Below, piece after piece: positions 7,847 to 15,965 of a stretch of 36,415 bases of DNA. Under the pieces are notes generated by a model that did no database searches, was not told the DNA's origin, and worked only from the letters and a program-made list of their open reading frames with translations. The position numbers and the translations under genes were made by a program. The stretch's first letter is position 1, and each line of letters starts with the position of its first letter. This DNA is from Micromonosporaceae bacterium (GTDB lineage Bacteria > Actinomycetota > Actinomycetes > Mycobacteriales > Micromonosporaceae): positions 1-36,415 of the forward strand of contig JAHRHA010000104.1 of NCBI GenBank assembly GCA_020027875.1, written 5' to 3'.

Positions 7847-8731
7847 TCACCGGGAGTGGCACCTAACAGTCGGGGCAGCGGGGCCGGCCAGGGCGCGGCG
7901 GAGTTGGTCGGTGCGTTGCTGGTGGGCGCGCATCCGGTAGGACGGGCCGTCGATGCCGACGACGATGCCGCGGTGCAGTAGGCGATCGAGGAGGGCGGCG
8001 GCGAGCATGGGGTCGCCGAGGCGGTCACCCCAGCCGGCGATGCCGGTGTGGCTGGTCAGGATGGTGCTGGATTTGAGGTAGCGGCGGGAGATGACCTCGA
8101 ACAGGGCGGAGTTGGCGTCGGGGTCGGGTTGGCCGCGGCGGTAGGCGAATTCGTCGATGACGAGCAATCGAGGTCCACAGTAGAATCTCATGCAGGTGTC
8201 GAACCGGCCTTCCAGGTGGGCTTTGCGGGCGCGGCGGGCGAGGTCTTCGGCGGTGGTGAAGTAGACCCGGTGCCCGGCGTCGACCGCGGCCCGGGCGAGG
8301 ATCGCCGCGAGCATGGTCTTGCCGGTACCCGGTGGGCCGATGAGCAGGACGTTGCCGGCGTCGTCGAGGAACCGCAGGGTGGCCAGCTCGGTGATCAGCT
8401 TGGGGTCGATGCCGGGTTGGGCGGTGAAGTCGTAGTCGGACAGGGTCCAGGTGTGGGGCAGGCAGGCGAAGCGGAGCCGGCCGGCCAGCCGGCGGGTCTG
8501 GGTGGTGTCGACCTCGATGGCCAGCAGTTGCTCCATCGCCTCGATGACCGACAGGTCCTGGTCGCGGGCGGTGTCCAGGACCGCGGTGAGCGCCTCGGCG
8601 GCGGCGTCTAGCCGCAGGAACGCTAGGTGCGATCGCAGCCGCTGGTAGATCGCTGCCTGGCCGCTGGTTATCGGCTCGGCCAGGTCGGTGGCGGGCCGGC
8701 CGCGCCGGCTGGTGGTTTTCGCGGTGGTCAC
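7847..8731 (-). CDS. istB: IS21 helper ATPase IstB
   Basis: The product is 294 residues. An N-terminal helical region (YQRLRSHLAFLRLDAAAEALTAVL) is followed by Walker A GPPGTGKT (132-139), Walker B LLVIDEF (189-195) and the STILTSHTGIAGWGDRLGDPMLAAALLDRLLH section that is diagnostic of IstB. IstB is the DnaC/DnaA-like AAA+ partner that remodels target DNA and stimulates the IstA transposase. Its ATG overlaps the istA stop, so translation is coupled. It is slightly longer than the usual roughly 250-260 residues because of an N-terminal extension (TTAKTTSRRGRPATD). All key motifs are present. Confidence 0.92.
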   Translation of the reverse strand: MTTAKTTSRRGRPATDLAEPITSGQAAIYQRLRSHLAFLRLDAAAEALTAVLDTARDQDLSVIEAMEQLLAIEVDTTQTRRLAGRLRFACLPHTWTLSDYDFTAQPGIDPKLITELATLRFLDDAGNVLLIGPPGTGKTMLAAILARAAVDAGHRVYFTTAEDLARRARKAHLEGRFDTCMRFYCGPRLLVIDEFAYRRGQPDPDANSALFEVISRRYLKSSTILTSHTGIAGWGDRLGDPMLAAALLDRLLHRGIVVGIDGPSYRMRAHQQRTDQLRRALAGPAAPTVRCHSR

Positions 8732-10071
8732 CGGGCACCACCAGCGTCACGCCCGACGGGCCGGGCCGCCGCGGCGTAGGCGGCAAAGTCGACCACCGTG
8801 GCGGCGACCTCGAGCCCGGCGTGGGCGGCGCGGATCCGGTCGGCCTCGGCCAGCGCCGCCGACGATGGTGGCCGACGGTCCTTTCGCCGACACGCGACCC
8901 GGTCGCCCGTATCGGCCATCACCACCCGGTGCAGCGCGGTGACGTGTTCATCGGAGCGCACCAGCATCCCGGCGCCGTCGGGAGCACGGAGGTGACGGGC
9001 CAACAACACACCCCGGCCACTCGTGATGTCCACAGTGGAGCTACCGAGCCGGTGGCGGACCGTGACCTGTTGGCCGGCGTGCCCGGGCGGTACGGAGTAG
9101 CGGTTGCCGCGGAAGGCGACCAGCGCCTGGGTGCTGACCCGACGGTCGACCTCGATAATGGCGGCGAACGGGGCCGGCGCTGGTCGTAGCGGTTCCGCCT
9201 CGGCCAGCCGCCCCACCGTGGTGGGCGCACCGTCGATCAGGCGCCGCCGGCGGTCCAGCCCGGTGCAGGCGCGGTCCAGGCTGGCCTGGGCGGCGGCCAG
9301 ACTCGCATCGTCGGCCAAGGTGCGCCACCAGCGTTGCGTGATGACGTTGATGGCCTTCTCCACCGCGCCCTTGCGCCAGCTGTGCCCGCGCGGGCATAGG
9401 TCCACCCCGACGCCGTAGTGCACCGCCACCGGAGCGAAGCTGGCCCGCAGCCGGCCCGAGCCTGGATGACAGACGGTCGACATCCGATCAAACCGCCAGC
9501 GCCGGCTCACCCCGCCCAGCCGGCGGACCACCTGGTCCAGCCCCTCCACCAGATGCCCCGTGTCGGTGCGCTCGGCCAGCCAGCCTCGGCACCGGCTCGA
9601 GTGCGGCAGCACACCCACCAGCACGTAGGCGGTGTCCCCCCACCCCCACGATGTCGCCGGGTTGGGCAGTTCCACCCAGTCCCACTGGGTTTCCTCACCG
9701 GGCGGGTGCTCGATCAGTCCACGATCCTTGCGCCGTGCCCCGGCGCACGCCGCGCAGTACGGGCGAAGCGACCGGGCCCGCAGCCCCCGGGTGAACGACG
9801 GATATGACCCGCCGTAGCCCAACCCGGCGACCTCCTCGAACAGCGTCGTCGCCCACAGGTGCGGGTCGGCGGCCAGCCGCAGCCGGCAGTACTCCACATA
9901 CTCCTCGAACGGATCCACATTGGACTGGACGCGCTGGCCCGGCACTCGCTCGCCGCGAAGGTAACGGCGCACCGTCACCCGGGTCGCCCCGACGTGACGG
10001 GCTATCGCCGCGATCGACCACCCCTGCTTCCGCAGTGCATGTACTTCCACGTTCGTCTCCCATGACAACAT
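8728..10071 (-). CDS. istA: IS21-family transposase IstA
   Basis: The product is 447 residues. The N-terminal helix-turn-helix is LRKQGWSIAAIARHVGATRVTVRRYL (residues 13-38). The catalytic domain has Asp131 (TQWDWVELP), Asp195 (RWRFDRMSTV) and Glu238 (WRKGAVEKAINVI), matching the DDE arrangement of IstA. The C-terminal beta-rich region (ALVAFRGNRYSVPPGHAGQQVTVRHRLG) is also typical. It acts with IstB to insert the element. The second catalytic Asp is followed by RMSTV where many relatives have N. Apart from that the protein appears complete. Confidence 0.92.
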   Translation of the reverse strand: MLSWETNVEVHALRKQGWSIAAIARHVGATRVTVRRYLRGERVPGQRVQSNVDPFEEYVEYCRLRLAADPHLWATTLFEEVAGLGYGGSYPSFTRGLRARSLRPYCAACAGARRKDRGLIEHPPGEETQWDWVELPNPATSWGWGDTAYVLVGVLPHSSRCRGWLAERTDTGHLVEGLDQVVRRLGGVSRRWRFDRMSTVCHPGSGRLRASFAPVAVHYGVGVDLCPRGHSWRKGAVEKAINVITQRWWRTLADDASLAAAQASLDRACTGLDRRRRLIDGAPTTVGRLAEAEPLRPAPAPFAAIIEVDRRVSTQALVAFRGNRYSVPPGHAGQQVTVRHRLGSSTVDITSGRGVLLARHLRAPDGAGMLVRSDEHVTALHRVVMADTGDRVACRRKDRRPPSSAALAEADRIRAAHAGLEVAATVVDFAAYAAAARPVGRDAGGAR

Positions 10072-10076
10072 CGCTG

Positions 10077-10128
10077 GGGCTCCCTCGAGATCTCCGTGTC
10101 CTGGCAGACCGGAGCATCGAGGGAGCCC
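10077..10128. repeat. 12-base inverted repeat upstream of istA
   Basis: GGGCTCCCTCGA (10077-10088) and TCGAGGGAGCCC (10117-10128) are perfect inverted copies around a 28-base loop. The hairpin sits 5 bases before the istA start codon, so when transcribed it would sequester or precede the start and could protect istA from outside transcription. It may equally be part of the right end recognised by IstA. Confidence 0.6.
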
Positions 10129-10159
10129 GCCGCTTACAGACGGATCTGCATCGGCGAGT

Positions 10160-10559
10160 CGCCCTGGGTGGTCACTTTCGATGAGCAGGAGTGGTCACGT
10201 TCGCGTGAGCGGGGGCATCGGTTCTTCCAGCGAGCTTTGACGATGTTGAAGGTGACACCGACTGAGGTGGTCACCGACGCTGCACCGATCTACCCGGCCG
10301 TACTCGAGGACCTGCTTCCGGCCGCGTGGCACCCCATGTCGAGGGACATGCCAACAATCCGATCGAGGCCGATCACAGCCAGCTCAAACACCGGCTCAGA
10401 CCGATGCGCGGGCTCCGAACGGCGCGGACCGCGCAGGTGATCATCGGCGGTCACGCGTTCATGCCGAACCTTCGCCGCGGGCATTACGAGCTCGCCGCCA
10501 ACGGCCCCGCTCGGACGCGAGTTGCCGTGGCGTTCGCTGAACTCGCACGGGCAATCTGA
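10160..10559 (+). pseudogene. IS6-family transposase remnant, truncated and frameshifted
   Basis: Two overlapping plus-strand frames together read the C-terminal half of an IS6 transposase: RFFQRALTMLKVTPTEVVTDAAPIYPAVLEDLLPAAWH in the first, and HVEGHANNPIEADHSQLKHRLRPMRGL...GHAFMPNLRRGHYEL in the second. The switch is at about 10333, where two extra C residues shift the frame. The N-terminal half, with the HTH and first catalytic Asp, is absent, and the sequence begins beside the IS21 element, which probably inserted into it. The gene is inactive. Confidence 0.85.
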
Positions 10560-11242
10560 CCCGGGCCGACCATCGCCTCAACACGTCCGACGACCCCACA
10601 ACGCAACAGCGCCCATCAGCCCATCCCGAACTGGGCCAGGATCACTGGGCACGACATCAGTAGCATGACGCCGAAAACGCCTAGTGAAGGCTTGTCGAAT
10701 GGGGCGTCGTGGTGCCGGGCGGCGGTCATCGCTCCGGGGGAACTCGCGAAGTTGAACGTCACCCGGCACTCCTACAGGGTAGGCGCCCTCACCGAGCCAT
10801 GATCACGTGAATTGATCTGCCGCGATGACGGACGTATGGCGAGGCTGCAGGCGCAGCCGGCATGGCGTCCGGGTCGTCGATGCAGGGTAGGTCTCACGGC
10901 TGTGACCGACGGGTAGCCGATGGGCGGGCAGCCGGAGACGTTGCGGGTCCGGCGAGTCTGCGCTGGTCAGCCAGGGGAAGCGGCGTCTCGACGTTGTTAG
11001 GTCGAGGCATCTGTCTATCCGACGTTCAGCGGAGCCACCGTCGCCGTTGTAGGTGCGTCCATTGCCCTCGCCAGCTTGAAGATCAACTGGTTTGAATGCG
11101 GCTGGGCCCCGTTCCACCTGCCTCCCGCGAGTAGGGCGGCACCCACTACGGCAGCAGCGGGCGTCCCCTCAACGCCCCGCAGTGGGTGCGGCTTCGTTCT
11201 CCGCAACTGCAACAACGAAGCGGTCCTGACCAGGGCGGATGA
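10560..11242. other. Intergenic stretch between transposase remnants
   Basis: No reading frame here has convincing protein character and I see no clear terminal repeat. Short frames at 10578-10769, 10803-11117 and 11015-11305 are rich in Arg and Pro and look like shadows. It is probably debris of earlier insertions, between the IS6 remnant and an integrase-core fragment. Confidence 0.45.
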
Positions 11243-11539
11243 CGTTTTCGGCACCCACAGCGCTCGGAGTGTCTGGACTGGATCCTGATCTGGAACCAGC
11301 ACCAACTGCGGCAGGTCCTGACCGAATACCTACGCCACTACGACACGGCCCGGCCGCACCGGAGCCTGGACCTGCAACCACCCACACCCACCCGCGCGTT
11401 GACGCTCGTCCATTCACCCGCTGTGGAGCGCCCGGTCCGGCGGGTCGATGTGCTGGGCGGCCTGATCCACTCTTGTTTGGACCGCGAACCGCGAACTGAA
11501 ACCCTTCAGGCAGCGGTCACCCGGTTGCGGCGTGCCTAG
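11243..11539 (+). pseudogene. Integrase-core transposase, C-terminal fragment
   Basis: A plus-strand frame ending at the TAG of 11537-11539 reads RSECLDWILIWNQHQLRQVLTEYLRHYDTARPHRSLDLQ and later RRVDVLGGLIHSC. This is the conserved tail of the rve/IS481-IS3 type transposases, in which the RPHRSL motif follows the catalytic Glu region. An in-frame stop at 11240-11242 and the absence of the DDE core upstream show that it is a fragment. It ends 25 bases before the stop of the oppositely transcribed seven-gene operon, so it marks one edge of that block. Confidence 0.8.
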
Positions 11540-11563
11540 GAGTGCGGGCACGCGGGGCGCGCG

Positions 11564-13093
11564 TCAGAATCCGCTGCGGTGCATCGCGTGGGTCAACAGG
11601 AGCGCCGATGTCGCATAGTGCGAGTCCATCCCGTCCCAGGTCCGCCTGACTGGAGGATCGGGGGATGCCGCTGCGAAAGCGCGCATCCAGTCCCGCTCGG
11701 TGACCGCGGACACGGTCGTGTGGTGATCGGGCGAATCGGTGAAGAACGGCGTGGTCGATCCCGCACTGGGCACGAGCTGTTTCTGCTCCGCCATCACCCG
11801 GCTGTTGTACAGGCGGATCATGCCGTCGCCGCTCTTCACGGCCTTCTGCCATGCGGTCGCGACGGGCAGGCAGGCCTTCTGCAGACCAGGATTGTCGGGG
11901 CTGAAGAGGTAGCACTCCTTGACCGTGTCGGTCAGGAAGGAATGCGCGGTCTTGCCGCTGTTCTGCAGCAGCTGTGCGAGGTAGACGTTCCCCGAACTGA
12001 ACCCGGCGACCGCGACGCGGCCTAGCGTCTTCGCCCCGGTCTTGTTCTTGCTCGCCGCGTACAACGCCTGGATCTGCAGCAGGATGTCCTGCACGAAGCC
12101 GGCATCGACCCAGCGGCCGAACTGCGAGCTGCCGGTCGGCGGGGTCGCGATAGGGCACGCGACGACGGTGACGACCTTCTTACCGGCGGCCTCGATCTGG
12201 TACGGCAGGCCACGTGAACGTGGCCAGAAGTGGACGGGGGTGTCGTACCAGAGGTTCTCGAGCAGCCCGTAGCAGGCGTAGTCCCAGTTGAAGGGATAGC
12301 CCCGGAAGCTGTCGCGGGTGAACTTCCCGAACACAGGGTTGGATTCCTGCCGCGGCGCGTGGCGGAAGAAGACGAGCATCGGTGCGGGCTTGTCGGCAGG
12401 CACATCGTGTGGCCAGCTCACGGCGATCGTCTGCGGCGCGGTTCCCGACATCCCTCCGACCTGCACGACGAAGGTGTCGTTCTGCGGCGCGATCTGCGGC
12501 GGCTGCGTCACCGCCAACTTGCCGGCGTCGGCCTTGACGAGGTCGAGGATAACGGGCCGTTGCCCGATGAGGCGCAACGTGTGGCCGGGAACGTCGACGG
12601 GACTTTTGTGAAGTTTCACAAGGTTCTGGATTCCCGGAGTGGTGATGTTCATCGCCTTGACGACGTTCTGGATCTTCGCGGGCAGACCGGCCGGCACGAC
12701 AGCAGGCGAGAGCGGCGGGGTCGCCGAGGTGTCGAACAGTTTGACGAAATCGGCCGTCGCGTCATGGACGCGCAGCAACCGGATGAAGACCTTCATGACG
12801 CTGTAGAAGCCAGGGCTCGGCAGCACGGAGATATCGACGGCAGCGGCAGCGCCCAGGGTTTTCACCTTGAGAGTTCCGTTGGACAAGACGTCGATCGTCA
12901 CCGCTGCTTGCCGCCACTCGTCACTGACGGGGGTGGCGCTGATGCTCAACGACTTCGCTCCATCGGGGATCGAGTAACCGTTGGGTACGTCAGCGATGCC
13001 GTGGTTCACTTTGCCGTCGACCTCGACGAGGATCGGGGAGTCGACCTTACGCTGCCCGTCCCAGGTGGTGGGGAGGACGAAGATGCCGATCAT
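11564..13093 (-). CDS. Operon gene 7: alpha/beta-hydrolase-like protein
   Basis: The product is 509 residues. The N-terminal about 200 residues are strand-rich and unrecognised (MIGIFVLPTTWDGQRKVDSPILVEVDG). From about residue 205 an alpha/beta-hydrolase-like pattern appears: MLVFFRHAPR (239-248), a central strand with VAVAGFSSGNVYLAQLL giving the nucleophile elbow GFSSG (Ser366), ECYLFSPD (Asp400 as possible acid), and a C-terminal DSHYA (His492 as possible base). Esterase, lipase or a non-catalytic role are all possible; no substrate can be inferred. There is no signal peptide. It is the last gene of the run, and its ATG overlaps the previous stop as ATGA. No obvious terminator follows. Confidence 0.8.
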   Translation of the reverse strand: MIGIFVLPTTWDGQRKVDSPILVEVDGKVNHGIADVPNGYSIPDGAKSLSISATPVSDEWRQAAVTIDVLSNGTLKVKTLGAAAAVDISVLPSPGFYSVMKVFIRLLRVHDATADFVKLFDTSATPPLSPAVVPAGLPAKIQNVVKAMNITTPGIQNLVKLHKSPVDVPGHTLRLIGQRPVILDLVKADAGKLAVTQPPQIAPQNDTFVVQVGGMSGTAPQTIAVSWPHDVPADKPAPMLVFFRHAPRQESNPVFGKFTRDSFRGYPFNWDYACYGLLENLWYDTPVHFWPRSRGLPYQIEAAGKKVVTVVACPIATPPTGSSQFGRWVDAGFVQDILLQIQALYAASKNKTGAKTLGRVAVAGFSSGNVYLAQLLQNSGKTAHSFLTDTVKECYLFSPDNPGLQKACLPVATAWQKAVKSGDGMIRLYNSRVMAEQKQLVPSAGSTTPFFTDSPDHHTTVSAVTERDWMRAFAAASPDPPVRRTWDGMDSHYATSALLLTHAMHRSGF

Positions 13094-14352
13094 GCCAGCG
13101 CGTCCTCTCCGGTTACGGGAGCGTAGGTGGCGTACTCGCCATCTGGATCGGGAGGATCCACCGCCGTGGCGTCGGGAATGGACGGATCGACGTCGGGCAG
13201 GACCACGTCTGCGAAGAATGCGTCGAAGTCGGCCTGCGTGCCGCCCGCAGCGAGGTACCGGTCGGCGAGAGCCTGCAATGAGCCCGGTCCTGGAGCCGCG
13301 GTGTCGTCCGGCGGGGGAGGAGGTGCTCCGTCGGCAGTCTGCGCAGGCGCCGGTCCCGTCGCCCGCGCGCGCTGCGGCGCGAATGAGATTGTCTGGTACT
13401 GCCGGGAATCGGCGAGCGACACCTCTTCGTCGATGACCGAGGCGAGTGCGGTGATGTTCATCGTCGCCCAGTTCGGGTCGCTCACGTCGGCGTTGCCCGG
13501 TATCATGTCCGCTGCGCTGATCGTCACGGGCACCGTCGTGTCGTCGTCGTCACCCGATTTGATGACCGCGCTCGAGACCGGCATCACGGCGGAGACCGCC
13601 GACTTCGCGACGGAGAACACCTCGCCGAAGAAGAAGGCGGACTTCGTGGAGTCCAGTGTCGCGTTCGCGACGACAGAGCTGATCGTCGAGCCGATCGTCA
13701 AATCGGTGATGAACTTGACGTCGGTCTTCTGCGTGAAAGCGGAGCGCGCCGCGGGCCACCCGGCGGTCGTCGTCGACGCGATCGAGCCGGCGCCCCACAG
13801 CACCGACCAGGTGCGCGCGAGCCGATGCTGGATCTTGCCGTCCTTGAGCCGGAACACTGCCACGCGGATCGGCGCAGCGACGGAGGCCGGCGTGCCGAAG
13901 AGCTCCCCCAGCGAGATCAGGAATCGCGTATCTCGGCCCACATCGCAGCCGTAGAGCACGATGCGGGTCTTCGCGGTGATGGCGCCCGAGCCCGGCGGCT
14001 GCAACGCACCGGTCTTGTTCGCGCGAGCGTCGAGGACCGCGTTGCCGAGGTGTCCGCGCATGGTGACGCCTCCGGATGCCTCGTCGGTCTTGTGCAGGGG
14101 CATGTCCATGCCGCCCAGGCCGGTCGCGTGGCTGACGATGCTGATCACATCGAAGAGCTGGGCACTGCCGCCGGAGGCGCGTGTGGTCAGCTCGGCGAAC
14201 ACGCTCTCCAGGCTGAGCGCCTTCTGTCCTGCCTTCGGCTCCACGACCGGGATGGTCGAGTCGCGGTCGGTGAAGAACTGCTTTGCAAAGGTGTAGTACT
14301 TGTTCGTCGACGACGCCGGGTCGGTTCCGGCAAGGAACACGATCTCGCTCAT
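13090..14352 (-). CDS. Operon gene 6: protein with caspase/DUF4347-like His/Cys pattern
   Basis: The product is 420 residues from the ATG at 14352, which overlaps the previous stop as ATGA. The first half looks like a caspase-type fold: strand IVFLAGTD, then FDVISIVSHATGLGG with His75, then KTRIVLYGCDVGRD with Cys136, followed by a helix (TRFLISLGELFG). A His after one strand and a Cys after the next is the catalytic layout of clan CD peptidases and of DUF4347/CHAT-like domains. The C-terminal third has a Pro-rich linker (GAPPPPPDDTAAPGPG) and an acidic tail containing LQALADRYLAAGGTQADFDAFF. The peptidase idea rests on the motif pattern only; a structural role is possible. Confidence 0.82.
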   Translation of the reverse strand: MSEIVFLAGTDPASSTNKYYTFAKQFFTDRDSTIPVVEPKAGQKALSLESVFAELTTRASGGSAQLFDVISIVSHATGLGGMDMPLHKTDEASGGVTMRGHLGNAVLDARANKTGALQPPGSGAITAKTRIVLYGCDVGRDTRFLISLGELFGTPASVAAPIRVAVFRLKDGKIQHRLARTWSVLWGAGSIASTTTAGWPAARSAFTQKTDVKFITDLTIGSTISSVVANATLDSTKSAFFFGEVFSVAKSAVSAVMPVSSAVIKSGDDDDTTVPVTISAADMIPGNADVSDPNWATMNITALASVIDEEVSLADSRQYQTISFAPQRARATGPAPAQTADGAPPPPPDDTAAPGPGSLQALADRYLAAGGTQADFDAFFADVVLPDVDPSIPDATAVDPPDPDGEYATYAPVTGEDALA

Positions 14353-15965
14353 TGCGTCGCTCCGGCCTCGATCGCGATGTCGAACTCCAGCCCGCTCGAG
14401 CCCTCGCCTCGGCCGGTCTGCACACTGCGCGCAGCCCAGACATGTCGGCCGCCGTCGGCGGAGCGGGCGAGGAACCAGCGCCGGCGGACGACGACGCCGT
14501 CCGGGGGAACCTCCTCCTCGTGGAGTGGTGCGCCGCGCAGCTCTTGGAGCACGCTCGTGCGGGGTGCCACCACCTCCAGCGCGCCGAGGGAATTCGGTCG
14601 CGGCAGCACTGCCTCCACCAGCACGACCGCGCGCAGGGAGCCCTCGTCGTGCACGGGCACGAAAGGCACCCAGTGCGGCGGGACGTCGGTCATCAGCCGG
14701 TAGAGCAGCTCGGCCCCCTCGGGCCACGGCGGACCGTGGCCGAGGTCGGCGACGTACTCGGCGGCGAGGTCGTGGGTCTCGCCGAGGGTGTCGGTGACGA
14801 TCTTCTCCAGGCCCCAGACGAGGTTCGCGTTCTCGTCGCGGACGAAGGCGACCTCCTCGACCACGGGACCGGTGAGTGCGCTCGCGGTGGTGGCGGGCAG
14901 CACGAGTCGCGCTCGATTCGTTCCGGGTCCGCTCGGGGTGAACAGGGCCCAGCGCGAGAGGTCCGCCGGCTGGATGAGCTGCTGCACGCCGAACGTGTCC
15001 ACGACGACGAGATCGTCGACGGAGGCGATCGTGCCGGAGGTGACCGGCGTGGGGAAGACGAACCAGTCGTTGCCGTAGACGGTGCTGAATTCGACCAGCG
15101 CTAGGCGGGAGAGATCGTGGGTCGTCGCGTCGATGCGGGCGAGCGACAGCCGGGCATCTTCGAACGCCCAGTAGCGGTCGTCCGGCATGCCCGGAAAGCG
15201 GATCGGGGTGGGGATGCGACGCACGAGCGGAGTGTCATCGGTGGAGGTCAGCGTCGCGCCGGCGTTCGTGAGATCCAGATCGGGTACATCGACGATCTCG
15301 CGGGTGTGCTCCGGTGCGTTCAGCACCACGTCGCCTCCGCTGGCCAGCCCGAAGCGCCGTTCGAGGCGACGCGGCTCCCAGGTCGAGGGGCCGATGCCGA
15401 AGGCGGTGACCGCCCACCGGGCGGCCTCCTGGAGTGCGGTGGCGGAAACGCTCCACTGCGCTTTGGTGAGTCCGAGGGCCGTCGCTTCGGCTCCGTTCGA
15501 CGCGTTCGCCAGCGCGAGCATGGCCGCGAGCCCGTCGCAGAAGCGCGCGGGCGCCGTCCGGAAGAGCAGGTCTGAGGTTTCGGCGGCGTCCAGCGGAAAC
15601 GCCGCACGGATCGCGTCATTGACGTGCGCGCTCACAACCGCGGCGATGCGGCGGCCCGCGTCGATGCGGTCCCGGAGGCTGTGGGACGGCCCGGCCGACT
15701 CTCCGGCGACCACGGCCTCGAGCACCTGCGAAGCGGGATCGTACGGCAGTATCGTCTCGCCGTCGGCGCTCCAGCCGTCGATCGGGTGGGCGACGACGCG
15801 GAAGTCGACGCGGATCGGGCTGCCGGCATCCTCGCCCGCGAGTTCGCCGTATTGCCGCTGGCGGGCGAGCATCCAGAGCGGGTCGGCGACGACGGCCGCG
15901 AGTCCTTTGCCGGGATCGCCCTGCCGGCTGATCGGCTCGACACGATGGAACGCCCAGACGGTCAT
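14349..15965 (-). CDS. Operon gene 5: large conserved unknown with DPLWMLARQ signature
   Basis: The product is 538 residues from the ATG at 15965, overlapping the previous stop as ATGA. Near the N-terminus it has ADPLWMLARQRQYGELAGED (residues 27-46), and in the middle RYWAFEDARLSLARID (264-279) with VEFSTVYGNDWFVFPTPV (291-308). From memory, these three blocks recur in unannotated large proteins of actinobacteria and other bacteria that are encoded beside relatives of the neighbouring genes. The C-terminus is beta-rich (RRRWFLARSADGGRHVWAARSV). There is no signal peptide, membrane helix or recognised catalytic motif. The function is unknown. Confidence 0.85.
   Translation of the reverse strand: MTVWAFHRVEPISRQGDPGKGLAAVVADPLWMLARQRQYGELAGEDAGSPIRVDFRVVAHPIDGWSADGETILPYDPASQVLEAVVAGESAGPSHSLRDRIDAGRRIAAVVSAHVNDAIRAAFPLDAAETSDLLFRTAPARFCDGLAAMLALANASNGAEATALGLTKAQWSVSATALQEAARWAVTAFGIGPSTWEPRRLERRFGLASGGDVVLNAPEHTREIVDVPDLDLTNAGATLTSTDDTPLVRRIPTPIRFPGMPDDRYWAFEDARLSLARIDATTHDLSRLALVEFSTVYGNDWFVFPTPVTSGTIASVDDLVVVDTFGVQQLIQPADLSRWALFTPSGPGTNRARLVLPATTASALTGPVVEEVAFVRDENANLVWGLEKIVTDTLGETHDLAAEYVADLGHGPPWPEGAELLYRLMTDVPPHWVPFVPVHDEGSLRAVVLVEAVLPRPNSLGALEVVAPRTSVLQELRGAPLHEEEVPPDGVVVRRRWFLARSADGGRHVWAARSVQTGRGEGSSGLEFDIAIEAGATQ

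Larger units (their letters stand above)
7847..10130 (-). mobile_element. IS21-family insertion sequence
   Basis: The istA and istB genes are both intact and overlap as ATGA, the defining layout of IS21. The upstream limit is placed near 10130, after the inverted repeat just before istA; upstream of that begins a broken IS6 gene. The downstream limit is uncertain because istB ends only 17 bases from the neighbouring transposon end. I could not identify a convincing matched terminal repeat. Confidence 0.6.
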
